Numbered from the stretch's first letter, positions 1-5,354 are shown. The stretch is DNA of 5,407 nt from Clostridiales bacterium (GCA_012514225.1 JAAZAQ010000300.1:1-5407), one strand, 5' to 3'. The notes: generated by a model from the sequence alone, not told the origin. Numbers and translations: made by a program.

Positions 1-385
1 TGAGGGCCTTGATGCCCCGCTGCTTGCACTGCAGCGACAGGGTGCCGATGAGGTCGTCCGCCTCGAAGCCCGGCAGGCTCAGCACCTGGATGCCCATGCC
101 CTTCAGGATTTCCCGGACGGTGGCAAATTGGGGGACAAGGTCGTCGGGCATGGGGGCCCGCCCCTCCTTGTATTCGGCGTACTGCTCGTGGCGGAACACC
201 GGCCCGTGCTCGTCGAAGGTGACCACGCAGTATTGCGGGGAAAGGTCCTCGAACACCTTGAACAGCATGCTCAAGAAGCCGTGCACGGCGTTGGTGGGCG
301 CCCCGTCCGCGTCCATGGGCGGCAGGGCGAAAAAGGCCCGGTACATCAGGCTGTGGCCGTCTACCAGAACGCAGGTCTCCTGCAC
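1..385 (-). CDS. polA: DNA polymerase I, N-terminal 5'-3' nuclease domain (partial, runs off the left edge)
   Basis: This is the first 128 codons of a protein matching the 5'-nuclease domain of bacterial DNA polymerase I, which removes RNA primers and flaps during lagging-strand synthesis and repair. The N-terminus carries LVDGHSLMYRAFFALP (residues 7-22), then PTNAVHGF (30-37), TFD (56-58), YKEGRAPMPDDL (72-83) and GFEADDLIG (106-114). The expected metal-binding acids are present: D9, D58, E108, D110 and D111, in the same arrangement as in Taq polymerase. The start is placed at a GTG (383-385) because GGGAGGTGA (391-399) lies 8 bases before it; an in-frame GTG at 392-394 lies within that ribosome site. 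The gene follows glyA on the same strand, 94 bases beyond its stop and past a terminator. A stand-alone 5'-nuclease paralogue cannot be fully excluded because the polymerase domain is outside the window. Confidence 0.92.
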   Translation of the reverse strand, partial: MQETCVLVDGHSLMYRAFFALPPMDADGAPTNAVHGFLSMLFKVFEDLSPQYCVVTFDEHGPVFRHEQYAEYKEGRAPMPDDLVPQFATVREILKGMGIQVLSLPGFEADDLIGTLSLQCKQRGIKAL

Positions 386-403
386 GTCAATCACCTCCCG
401 CCC

Positions 404-431
404 ATTGTATCACAGGCCGCGGGCGCATCAA
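404..431 (-). promoter_or_regulatory. Weak candidate promoter for polA
   Basis: On the minus strand TTGATG (426-431) and TACAAT (404-409) are separated by 16 bases. The -10 box is good and the -35 box matches consensus at four positions. However, the predicted transcription start (about 397-398) would fall inside the polA ribosome binding site, and the -35 overlaps the U-tract of the glyA terminator. The element may be fortuitous; read-through from glyA is an alternative. Confidence 0.25.
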
Positions 432-464
432 ACAAAGCCGCCGCCGCGCGGCGCGCGGCGGCGG
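428..464 (-). terminator. Intrinsic terminator of glyA
   Basis: A perfect 12-bp inverted repeat (438-449 against 453-464) with a 3-base loop (450-452) lies 16 bases past the glyA stop. On the minus strand the GC-only stem is followed by CTTTGTTTGATG, a short interrupted U-tract. The geometry is that of a Rho-independent terminator, very strong in the stem and moderate in the tail, so some read-through into polA is possible. Confidence 0.82.
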
Positions 465-479
465 TAAAGGGAACGCGCT

Positions 480-1718
480 TCAGTCAAACAAGGGATAGGC
501 CCGGGTCAGCTTGGCCACCGCCTCCCGGACCCCGGGAATGGCGGCTTCGCGCTTCTGGATGACGCTGTGGATGCACCGCGCGATGACCTTCATGTCCTCT
601 TCCTTCATGCCCCGGGTGGTCACCGCCGGGGTGCCGATGCGGACCCCGCTGGTCTCGCTGGGCTTGCGGCGGTCCCTGGGCACCATGTTCTTGTTGACGG
701 TGATGTTCGCCTCGCCCAGCAGGGTCTCCAGCTCCTGCCCCGTCATGTCCAGGTCCGCCAGGTCCAGCAGCAGCAGGTGGTTGTCCGTCCCGCCGGACAC
801 CATGCGGACGCCCAGCTCGTGGAAGGTTTCTTCCAGCGCCTTGGCGTTTTTCACGATCTGCCGGGCGTAGTCCTTGAAGGAGGGCGAAAGCGCCTCCTTG
901 AAGCACACGGCCTTGGCGGCGATGATGTGCATCAGGGGGCCGCCCTGGATACCCGGGAAAATCGCCTTGTCGATCGCGCGCGCCAGTTCCTCCCGGCACA
1001 GGATGAGGCCGCCGCGCGGGCCGCGCAGCGTTTTGTGCGTGGTGGAGGTCACCACGTCGGCGTAAGGGACGGGGGAGGGATGGACCCCCGCCGCGACCAG
1101 CCCGGCGATGTGCGCCATGTCCACCATCAGCTTGGCGCCCACGGCGTCCGCCGCTTCCCGGAAACGCTTGAAGTCGATGACGCGCGAATAAGCGGAGGCC
1201 CCGGCGACAATCAGCTTGGGCTTGTGCTCCCGCGCCTTGCGCATCACGTCGCCGTAGTCAATCAGCTCGGTTTTGGGGTCGAGGTTGTAGGAGACGAAGT
1301 TGTACAGCAGCCCGGAGGCGTTCACGGGGCTGCCGTGGGTCAGGTGCCCGCCCTGGTTGAGGCTCATGCCCAGCACCGTATCGCCCGGCTCAAGCAGCGC
1401 CAGGTAGACCCCCTGGTTGGCCTGCGAGCCGCTGTGCGGCTGCACGTTGGCATGGTCGGCGCCAAAAAGCGCCTTCGCGCGGTCGCGTGCCAGGTTTTCC
1501 GTCACGTCGACGAACTCGCACCCGCCGTAGTACCGCTTGCCCGGATAACCCTCCGCGTACTTGTTGTTCAGCGGGCTGCCCATGGCGGCCAGCGCCGCGG
1601 GGCTGACGAAGTTCTCGCTGGCGATGAGCTCCAGGTGGGATTCCTGCCTGGCGCACTCGTCCTCGATGGTTTTCCGGACCTCCGGGTCCTCCCAAAGCGC
1701 CTCGGGGATGTTCCACAT
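480..1718 (-). CDS. glyA: Serine hydroxymethyltransferase
   Basis: This 412-residue cytosolic PLP enzyme interconverts serine plus tetrahydrofolate with glycine plus 5,10-methylene-tetrahydrofolate, the main source of one-carbon units. Family landmarks in order are [14 protein letters not shown] (27-40), [15 protein letters not shown] (52-66), [10 protein letters not shown] (92-101), the PLP-contacting VDMAHIAGL (199-207), the Schiff-base lysine in [14 protein letters not shown] (K229, as in E. coli), and [14 protein letters not shown] (357-370) with the carboxylate-binding Arg360. Length is normal for bacterial GlyA and nothing is missing. The ATG at 1716-1718 is chosen because AGGAGG (1724-1729) lies 5 bases before it and the protein then begins MWNIPEAL. 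A longer open frame to 1811 exists, but it would overlap the 3' part of the SRP RNA and adds a non-conserved, Arg-rich peptide. The gene lies about 55 bases downstream of the SRP RNA gene and ends in the hairpin at 438-464. Confidence 0.98.
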   Translation of the reverse strand: MWNIPEALWEDPEVRKTIEDECARQESHLELIASENFVSPAALAAMGSPLNNKYAEGYPGKRYYGGCEFVDVTENLARDRAKALFGADHANVQPHSGSQANQGVYLALLEPGDTVLGMSLNQGGHLTHGSPVNASGLLYNFVSYNLDPKTELIDYGDVMRKAREHKPKLIVAGASAYSRVIDFKRFREAADAVGAKLMVDMAHIAGLVAAGVHPSPVPYADVVTSTTHKTLRGPRGGLILCREELARAIDKAIFPGIQGGPLMHIIAAKAVCFKEALSPSFKDYARQIVKNAKALEETFHELGVRMVSGGTDNHLLLLDLADLDMTGQELETLLGEANITVNKNMVPRDRRKPSETSGVRIGTPAVTTRGMKEEDMKVIARCIHSVIQKREAAIPGVREAVAKLTRAYPLFD

Positions 1719-1753
1719 AAAGGCCTCCTGTACAGGATGTTCTTTCTTTTGCC

Positions 1754-1759
1754 ATTTTA
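1754..1759 (-). promoter_or_regulatory. Possible -10 box for glyA
   Basis: TAAAAT on the minus strand lies 36 bases before the glyA ATG, in the only AT-rich stretch between the SRP RNA and glyA. No convincing -35 box is seen at 16-18 bases upstream. A small hairpin (CGGTAT, 8-base loop, ATACCG; 1762-1781) sits just upstream. glyA may use this element or read-through from the SRP RNA promoter; the sequence does not decide. Confidence 0.3.
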
Positions 1760-1773
1760 CCCGGTATCGCGCA

Positions 1774-1897
1774 AAATACCGCATGCGGCGCCGGGTGGAC
1801 CCGCAGCACATCCCAACATGCGTTTACTGCTGCTTCCTTCCGGACCTGACAGGGTTCACGCCATGGCATCGCACGGGGCCCGGCATCGCATACGGCA
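1774..1897 (-). ncRNA. ffs: Signal recognition particle RNA, small bacterial (4.5S) type
   Basis: The minus strand carries the near-invariant SRP RNA domain IV: CTGTCAGGTCCGGAAGGAAG followed by CAGCAG (1828-1853), containing the GGAA tetraloop and the asymmetric internal loop bound by Ffh. Flanking arms pair into a long rod. The terminal stem pairs GCCGTATGC (1888-1896) with GCATGCGGT (1778-1786), GCCGGG (1880-1885) pairs with CCCGGC further in, and CATG near domain IV pairs with its 3' partner. The 5' end is placed about 7 bases after the -10 box at 1904-1909. The 3' end is placed in TATTTT (1773-1778) right after the closing stem, which probably acts as terminator. The RNA is about 124 nt with no Alu domain, unlike the long RNA of Bacillus subtilis. 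It works with Ffh and FtsY in co-translational targeting of membrane proteins. The ends are inferred to within a few bases. Confidence 0.95.
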
Positions 1898-1903
1898 AGA
1901 GAT

Positions 1904-1932
1904 ATCTTAGCAAAGCCGCGCCGCCTTTGCAA
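1904..1932 (-). promoter_or_regulatory. Promoter of the SRP RNA gene
   Basis: On the minus strand TTGCAA (1927-1932) and TAAGAT (1904-1909) are separated by exactly 17 bases. Each matches the housekeeping sigma-factor consensus at four of six positions. The spacing predicts a start at about 1897, which coincides with the 5' end of the SRP RNA closing stem. That agreement is the main support. Confidence 0.75.
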
Positions 1933-1966
1933 GGCGCGGGGAGCCTTCCGGCATGTCAAACGGATA

Positions 1967-1985
1967 TGTTAGAATCGTGTAAGAA
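1967..1985 (+). promoter_or_regulatory. Putative response-regulator operator 1 (11-bp direct repeat)
   Basis: TGTTAGAA (1967-1974) and TGTAAGAA (1978-1985) form a direct repeat with an 11-bp period in the divergent region between the SRP RNA gene and the response-regulator gene. The same motif recurs at 4085-4103 and 5293-5311. Tandem direct repeats one helical turn apart are the known binding architecture of OmpR/PhoB-family regulators such as the one encoded just downstream. The left half-site also reads as an extended -10 (TG-T-TAGAAT), so binding here could alternatively repress. Confidence 0.6.
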
Positions 1986-1999
1986 AGGGTGCGCAATCC

Positions 2000-2028
2000 T
2001 TGCTTGCCCGGGCGGCGCCCGGCAGACT
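2000..2028 (+). promoter_or_regulatory. Candidate promoter of the two-component operon
   Basis: TTGCTT (2000-2005) and CAGACT (2023-2028) are 17 bases apart, and the -10 lies 45 bases from the downstream repeat of operator 1. That is the same distance seen at the two better promoters near 4141 and 5349. The boxes alone are weak (three of six matches each), as expected only if an activator helps. The spacer can fold as a 6-bp GC hairpin (2008-2022). The alternative is the extended -10 TGTTAGAAT at 1967-1975, which lacks a good -35. Confidence 0.35.
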
Positions 2029-2054
2029 CTCGGTTTGAGGGGGGGGTGAACGCG

Positions 2055-2738
2055 TTGGCGACCATCTGGACCGTGGAAGACGAGGACACCATCGGCATCC
2101 TGATTGAAAGAATCATCCAGTCCATGGGGCACGCCGGCGTCCGCTGCCAGGACGCGGCGGAGCTGGAAAAGCAAATGAAAAAAGGCCTGCCGGACCTGAT
2201 GCTGCTGGACCTGATGCTGCGCGGGAAGACCGGCTACCAGATCCTGGCGGAGTGGAAGGCGGATATCAGGACCCGGCACATCCCCGTCATCATCCTGTCC
2301 GCCCGCTCCACGGAGACGGACAAGGTCAAGGGGCTGGATCTGGGGGCGGAGGATTACGTCACCAAGCCCTTCAGCGTCCGGGAGCTCAAGGCGCGTATCA
2401 ACACGGCCCTGCGCCGCGTATCCCCCGAGGCGCTCAGGGTCGAGCTGGGCGCCCTGGTGCTGGAGCCGGAAAGGCGCCGCGCGCTGGTGGACGGGAGCGC
2501 GGTGGAGCTGACGCAGCAGGAGTTCGAGTTGCTGCATTACCTGGCCCGGCACGCCGGCCGCGCGGTCACACGCGCCCAGCTGCTGCAGGACGTCTGGGGC
2601 TACCAGGCGGAGACCGACGCCTCCAGGACGGTCGACTTCCATATCCGTTCCCTGCGCCGGAAACTGTCCGACGACGTGCGGAACCCGCGCTTCATCCAGA
2701 CGGTCCACGGCAGCGGCTACATGCTTCTGGAAGGCTGA
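2055..2738 (+). CDS. OmpR/PhoB-family response regulator
   Basis: This cytosolic transcription factor of 227 residues is the output half of a two-component system. The receiver domain (about 1-118) begins MATIWTVEDED with acidic residues E8 and D9. It has the phosphoacceptor D52 in LMLLDLML, S82 in IILSAR and K104 in YVTKPF. The C-terminal winged helix (about 125-227) shows ELTQQEFELLHYLARHAG, the DVWGY segment, the recognition-helix region RTVDFHIRSLRRKL and the closing HGSGYML wing. The start is uncertain. TTG at 2055 is preferred because GGGGGTGA (2042-2049), close to the anti-Shine-Dalgarno complement, lies at good distance and the protein then starts at the usual point. GTG at 2046 is in frame and would add three residues. 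The gene is followed after three bases by its kinase, so the two are co-transcribed and surely partners. It resembles PhoP/WalR-type regulators, but the specific orthologue cannot be named. Confidence 0.95.
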   Translation: MATIWTVEDEDTIGILIERIIQSMGHAGVRCQDAAELEKQMKKGLPDLMLLDLMLRGKTGYQILAEWKADIRTRHIPVIILSARSTETDKVKGLDLGAEDYVTKPFSVRELKARINTALRRVSPEALRVELGALVLEPERRRALVDGSAVELTQQEFELLHYLARHAGRAVTRAQLLQDVWGYQAETDASRTVDFHIRSLRRKLSDDVRNPRFIQTVHGSGYMLLEG

Positions 2739-2741
2739 GGC

Positions 2742-4100
2742 ATGCGCAGAAGCCTCCTGCGCGCCTACTGGGTCGGCAATGCGCTCACGCTGTTGCTGGT
2801 CGTGGTTTTCGCGGCCGTCATGATTGTCTCCGATATAGAAACCGACCGGGGCAGCCTGAAGGCCGTCCTCAATACGGCATCGGCCTGGACCGCCGAGGCC
2901 AGCAGCAACCTGCAGGACCTGGCGGACCGCATCGCCGCGTCCTCCGAGCCGCTCCGGGTCACTTTTTTGCTGCCCAACGGCATCATCCTGGCGGACAGCG
3001 GGCAGGGGGAGCAGGACGGGCAGGCCCTGCTGTCCCGGCCGGAGGTGCGCCAGGCGCTTCTGGGGCAGGTGGGGGACGACCTGTCCTTTTCCGAAAGCCT
3101 CATTCACCCCTCCCTCAACGCCGCGGTGATGCTCGGCAACCGGCTCATCCTCCACCTGAAGAACCCCATCCGTGAAATCGAGTACCTGGTCACCATTTAC
3201 CTGCCGCTCATCGCCCTGATGTTCCTGGTGATGGTGGCGGTGTCCCACTGGCTGCTGGATCCGGTTACCCGCAGGATGGTCCGGCAATTGGAGCAGGTGC
3301 GCGGCCTGCTGGAGGGCACCCTCCACCGCGGGGAAATCGACGCGGCGGGCTATTATCCGGAGCTGAAGCCGGCGCTGGAGAGCATCACCTACCTCATCGG
3401 CCGTATGCAGGACGACCTGGAACAGATTGTCAAAACCCAGGACATGCAGCGGGATTTCGTGGACAACAGCTCCCACGAGCTCAAAAGCCCCCTGACCTCC
3501 ATCGCCGGGTTCGCGGAGATGATGGAGGAGGAGCCGGACATGCCGGCGGAGCAGCGCGGGGAATACCTGGGCTATATCCTGGCGGAGTGCCGCCGCATGA
3601 CGGGCATCATCAACGACATCCTGCTGCTGGAAAAGCAGGACAGGGTGGAGGGGCAGACCCATGGGGCCGTCAGCCTGCGCAAGGTGGCCGACCAGGTGGC
3701 GGCGGCGCTGCAGCCCCAGGCGGCGCAAAAGGACATCGGCATCCGGGTGTCCGGGCAATGCACCGTGCGCGCGTCGGAGCAGGACATGTGGGAATTGCTG
3801 CGCAACCTGATGGGCAACGCCGTTCGCTATGGGCGGCGGGGCGGGTTTGTGCGGGTCGCGCTGGAGGAGGACGTGCTGGTGGTGGAGGACGACGGCATCG
3901 GCATCTCGCCGGAGCACCAGCCCCGCATTTTCGAGAAGTTCTACCGTGTGGACAGCGCCCGCACCCGCCAGGACGGCGGCTCGGGGCTGGGGCTGGCCAT
4001 CGTCGCCGCCATCACCAACCGCTACGGCGCGGCCATTCACGTGGACAGCCAGCCTGGCCGGGGCAGCCGCTTCACCGTCCGCTTTGTGAGGAATTTGTAA
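2742..4100 (+). CDS. PhoR/WalK-like membrane sensor histidine kinase
   Basis: This 452-residue partner kinase has an N-terminal membrane helix (about 12-30) and an extracytoplasmic domain (31-148). That domain contains RVTFLLPNGIILADS (72-86) and RPEVRQAL, typical of the Cache/PAS-like sensor domains of PhoR and WalK kinases. A second membrane helix (149-169) and a HAMP-like linker (about 170-223, with the DP motif and YPELKPALESI) follow. The HisKA domain has the phosphorylated H245 in DNSSHELKSPLTSI. The ATPase domain has N355 and N359 (ELLRNLMGNAVRY), G1 box DDGIGI (383-388), F box RIFEKFYR (396-402) and G2 box GGSGLGLAI (412-420). All catalytic boxes are intact, so it should be active. 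ATG at 2742 lies three bases after the regulator stop, with GGAAGG or GAGG as ribosome site. Its last codons and stop lie within putative operator 2. The ligand cannot be read from the sequence. Confidence 0.96.
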   Translation: MRRSLLRAYWVGNALTLLLVVVFAAVMIVSDIETDRGSLKAVLNTASAWTAEASSNLQDLADRIAASSEPLRVTFLLPNGIILADSGQGEQDGQALLSRPEVRQALLGQVGDDLSFSESLIHPSLNAAVMLGNRLILHLKNPIREIEYLVTIYLPLIALMFLVMVAVSHWLLDPVTRRMVRQLEQVRGLLEGTLHRGEIDAAGYYPELKPALESITYLIGRMQDDLEQIVKTQDMQRDFVDNSSHELKSPLTSIAGFAEMMEEEPDMPAEQRGEYLGYILAECRRMTGIINDILLLEKQDRVEGQTHGAVSLRKVADQVAAALQPQAAQKDIGIRVSGQCTVRASEQDMWELLRNLMGNAVRYGRRGGFVRVALEEDVLVVEDDGIGISPEHQPRIFEKFYRVDSARTRQDGGSGLGLAIVAAITNRYGAAIHVDSQPGRGSRFTVRFVRNL

Positions 4101-4103
4101 GAA
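4085..4103 (+). promoter_or_regulatory. Putative response-regulator operator 2 (11-bp direct repeat)
   Basis: TGTGAGGA (4085-4092) and TGTAAGAA (4096-4103) repeat with an 11-bp period, both preceded by TT. The element overlaps the last codons and the TAA stop of the kinase gene. It ends 13 bases before the -35 box of the PepSY gene promoter, an activator-like position. It matches operators 1 and 3. Confidence 0.65.
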
Positions 4104-4116
4104 TGGGGCCTGTTCC

Positions 4117-4146
4117 TTGTCCGCGCCTGCCCGCCGAACGTATATT
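4117..4146 (+). promoter_or_regulatory. Promoter of the PepSY/polyaspartate gene
   Basis: TTGTCC (4117-4122) and TATATT (4141-4146) are 18 bases apart. The -10 matches consensus at five of six positions and the -35 at four. The predicted start is about 4153, only a few bases before the AAGGAGGTG ribosome site. The first base of the -10 is 45 bases from the start of the downstream repeat of operator 2, the same as at the promoter at 5349. No terminator separates the kinase gene from this promoter, so operon read-through is also possible. Confidence 0.6.
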
Positions 4147-4170
4147 CCAAGGGAGGGAAGGAGGTGTGGA

Positions 4171-5229
4171 ATGCGGCGCTATGCCCTGCTAGCGGCCTTG
4201 TGCCTGCTGGCCTTGGCCTGCCTGCCCGCGGGGGCGGAAGCGGTCGGCACAGCCTGGCGCACCGCCGCGCTGTACGTTCCCGCCTCCGCCATGCCCGTTG
4301 GGATGCGCGAGGAGTCGGACGGCTTCTTCTTTACGTTTGAGGACGAGCTGAAGGGGCATCGCTACGAGGTGCAGATTGGGCAGGGGCAAACCGGTTTCCT
4401 TCAGCGGACCCTGCTGGCCTACAACCGGGCCGGCTCGCCGGAGGTCTCCCTGCAGGCGGGGGAAGTGGGCGGGAGAATCCGCGCCCTGCGCCCAGGAACC
4501 AGCCTGGAAAGCCTCTTCCTTTCCCGGGAAGGGGAGTCGGCTTCTTATCTGGCCGTCTACGCCCAGCAGGAGCCCGGGTATCTGTACCGGGGCTATTACA
4601 GCGCCTCGGACGGTGAAATCCTGTATGAGGTGATGAAGCCCGCCGCGCCTGTGGGGGAAGGCCTGATGACCCTGGAGCAGGCGAAAGCCGCCGCGGTCGC
4701 CCAGTTCCCCGGCGGGCGGCTCCTGGACCTGTCCTTCGAGCGCGTTGGGGCTGGAAACCTCTATATCGCCGCTGTCTTCCTGAACGGCCAGGAATACCAC
4801 CTGACGCTTGACGCCCAGAGCGGCGCTTTGCTCGGCTACTCTTCTGTGGACAGCAGCCTGCTCCCGCAGGATGGGGTCGTTTCCGCTGCCGCCGCCGGCT
4901 TGGATGACGAATGGGACGGCTGGGATGAGCTGGACGACTGGGAAGACTGGGACGACATGGGCGAGATGGACGACGGGGACGAACCGGAAGCGCCTGTTTC
5001 CGCCAGCCGCACGTCCAGGCCGGCCGCCACCCGGCGCCCCGCGCCCCGGCCAACGGCAGCGCCCCGCCCGGCGACCACCGCCCGCCCGGCAGCCACCGCC
5101 ACGCCTATCCGGGATGACGATGACGACGACGACGACGATGACGATGTCGATGATGACGATGACGATGTCGATGATGACGACGACGATGTCGATGATGACG
5201 ATGACGACGATGAGCTTGACGACGATTAA
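4171..5229 (+). CDS. Secreted PepSY-domain protein with Trp/Asp segment and polyaspartate tail
   Basis: The start is fixed by AAGGAGGTG (4158-4166), six bases before ATG, giving 352 residues. Residues 1-24 are a Sec signal peptide (MRRY, hydrophobic core, AEA cleavage site), so the protein should be exported. Residues 50-156 form an unassigned domain ending in RGYYSASDGEILYEV, which looks like the last strands of a degenerate PepSY repeat. Residues 164-223 form a recognisable PepSY domain (LMTLEQAKAAAVAQFPGG, then GQEYHLTLDAQSGALLGY). Then come an acidic Trp-rich segment (244-273, W248/W251/W257/W260), a Pro/Ala/Thr linker with eight Arg and no acids (275-314) and a tail (315-352) with 33 Asp. 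There is no transmembrane anchor, lipobox or LPXTG. PepSY domains are known from peptidase propeptides and from proteins beside two-component systems. A role as cation-binding or feedback partner of the kinase is inference only. It follows the kinase gene with its own likely promoter. Confidence 0.9.
   Translation: MRRYALLAALCLLALACLPAGAEAVGTAWRTAALYVPASAMPVGMREESDGFFFTFEDELKGHRYEVQIGQGQTGFLQRTLLAYNRAGSPEVSLQAGEVGGRIRALRPGTSLESLFLSREGESASYLAVYAQQEPGYLYRGYYSASDGEILYEVMKPAAPVGEGLMTLEQAKAAAVAQFPGGRLLDLSFERVGAGNLYIAAVFLNGQEYHLTLDAQSGALLGYSSVDSSLLPQDGVVSAAAAGLDDEWDGWDELDDWEDWDDMGEMDDGDEPEAPVSASRTSRPAATRRPAPRPTAAPRPATTARPAATATPIRDDDDDDDDDDDVDDDDDDVDDDDDDVDDDDDDDELDDD
5113..5226 (+). repeat. GAT/GAC codon tract with three 21-bp repeats encoding the polyaspartate tail
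   Basis: The tract is almost entirely GAT and GAC codons. Inside it, three 21-bp units begin at 5146, 5167 and 5188, each starting GTCGATGATGAC, and encode V followed by six Asp (V326, V333, V340, exact 7-residue period). The units differ only in synonymous GAT/GAC choices. All unit sizes are multiples of three, so slippage would change tail length without breaking the frame. Confidence 0.9.
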
Positions 5230-5269
5230 GCCTTGAGGCAAGTCCGCCAGCGCAATGCATGCACGCCCC

Positions 5270-5293
5270 AGCCCGCCGGACCGGCGGGCTTTT
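5270..5293 (+). terminator. Intrinsic terminator after the PepSY/polyaspartate gene
   Basis: AGCCCGCCG (5270-5278), loop GAC (5279-5281) and CGGCGGGCT (5282-5290) make a perfect 9-bp stem, followed by TTTTG (5290-5294). It lies about 40 bases after the stop codon and closes the transcript from the left. Its U-tract directly abuts operator 3. Confidence 0.85.
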
Positions 5294-5311
5294 GTAAGGG
5301 AATTGTGAGGA
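5293..5311 (+). promoter_or_regulatory. Putative response-regulator operator 3 (11-bp direct repeat)
   Basis: TGTAAGGG (5293-5300) and TGTGAGGA (5304-5311) repeat with an 11-bp period and match operators 1 and 2. Including the following AA, the two 11-bp units agree at nine of eleven positions. The site lies between the terminator and the -35 box of the next gene. Confidence 0.62.
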
Positions 5312-5326
5312 AAGGCTTGAAAAGGT

Positions 5327-5354
5327 TTGAAACCCGGAAGGAGGCGGTTATGCT
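5327..5354 (+). promoter_or_regulatory. Promoter of the right-edge gene
   Basis: TTGAAA (5327-5332, five of six matches) and TATGCT (5349-5354, four of six) are 16 bases apart. The predicted start is about 5361, giving a leader of about 40 bases to the ATG at 5401. A second TTGAAA lies 10 bases upstream (5317-5322). The -10 begins 45 bases after the start of the downstream half-site of operator 3, as at operator 2. Confidence 0.55.

Noticed and set aside
128..562. Plus-strand open frames across the polA start and the glyA terminator
   Set aside because: They run through the hairpin terminator and antisense to conserved polA, without a ribosome site or recognisable motif.
1719..1811. N-terminal extension of glyA by 31 codons
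   Set aside because: It would overlap the SRP RNA 3' end, and a strong AGGAGG sits 5 bases before the internal ATG that gives the normal family length.
567..1910. Long plus-strand open frame antisense to glyA and the SRP RNA
   Set aside because: It lies opposite a fully conserved glyA, has no family motifs and a composition dominated by Arg, Gly, His and Val expected from GC-rich codon shadowing.
1956..4040. 694-codon minus-strand open frame opposite the two-component genes
   Set aside because: Both plus-strand genes have all catalytic motifs; the antisense product is His/Gln/Arg/Leu-rich low complexity, the usual mirror of GC-rich genes, and has no supported start.
4201..4224. Lipoprotein signal (Cys17 after a hydrophobic core) in the PepSY protein
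   Set aside because: Residues before the Cys read A-L-A, not the usual L-[AST]-[GA], while a good signal peptidase I site (AEA) follows at 22-24.
5113..5226. CRISPR-like or satellite array reading of the repeats
   Set aside because: Repeats are contiguous with no spacers and keep the coding frame; they encode the Asp tail up to the stop codon.
4189..5241. Minus-strand open frame opposite the PepSY gene, with a Val/Ile-rich N-terminal run resembling membrane helices
   Set aside because: The Val/Ile run is simply the reverse complement of the GAT/GAC tract. No ribosome site is seen, and the plus-strand gene has signal peptide, domain and ideal ribosome site.
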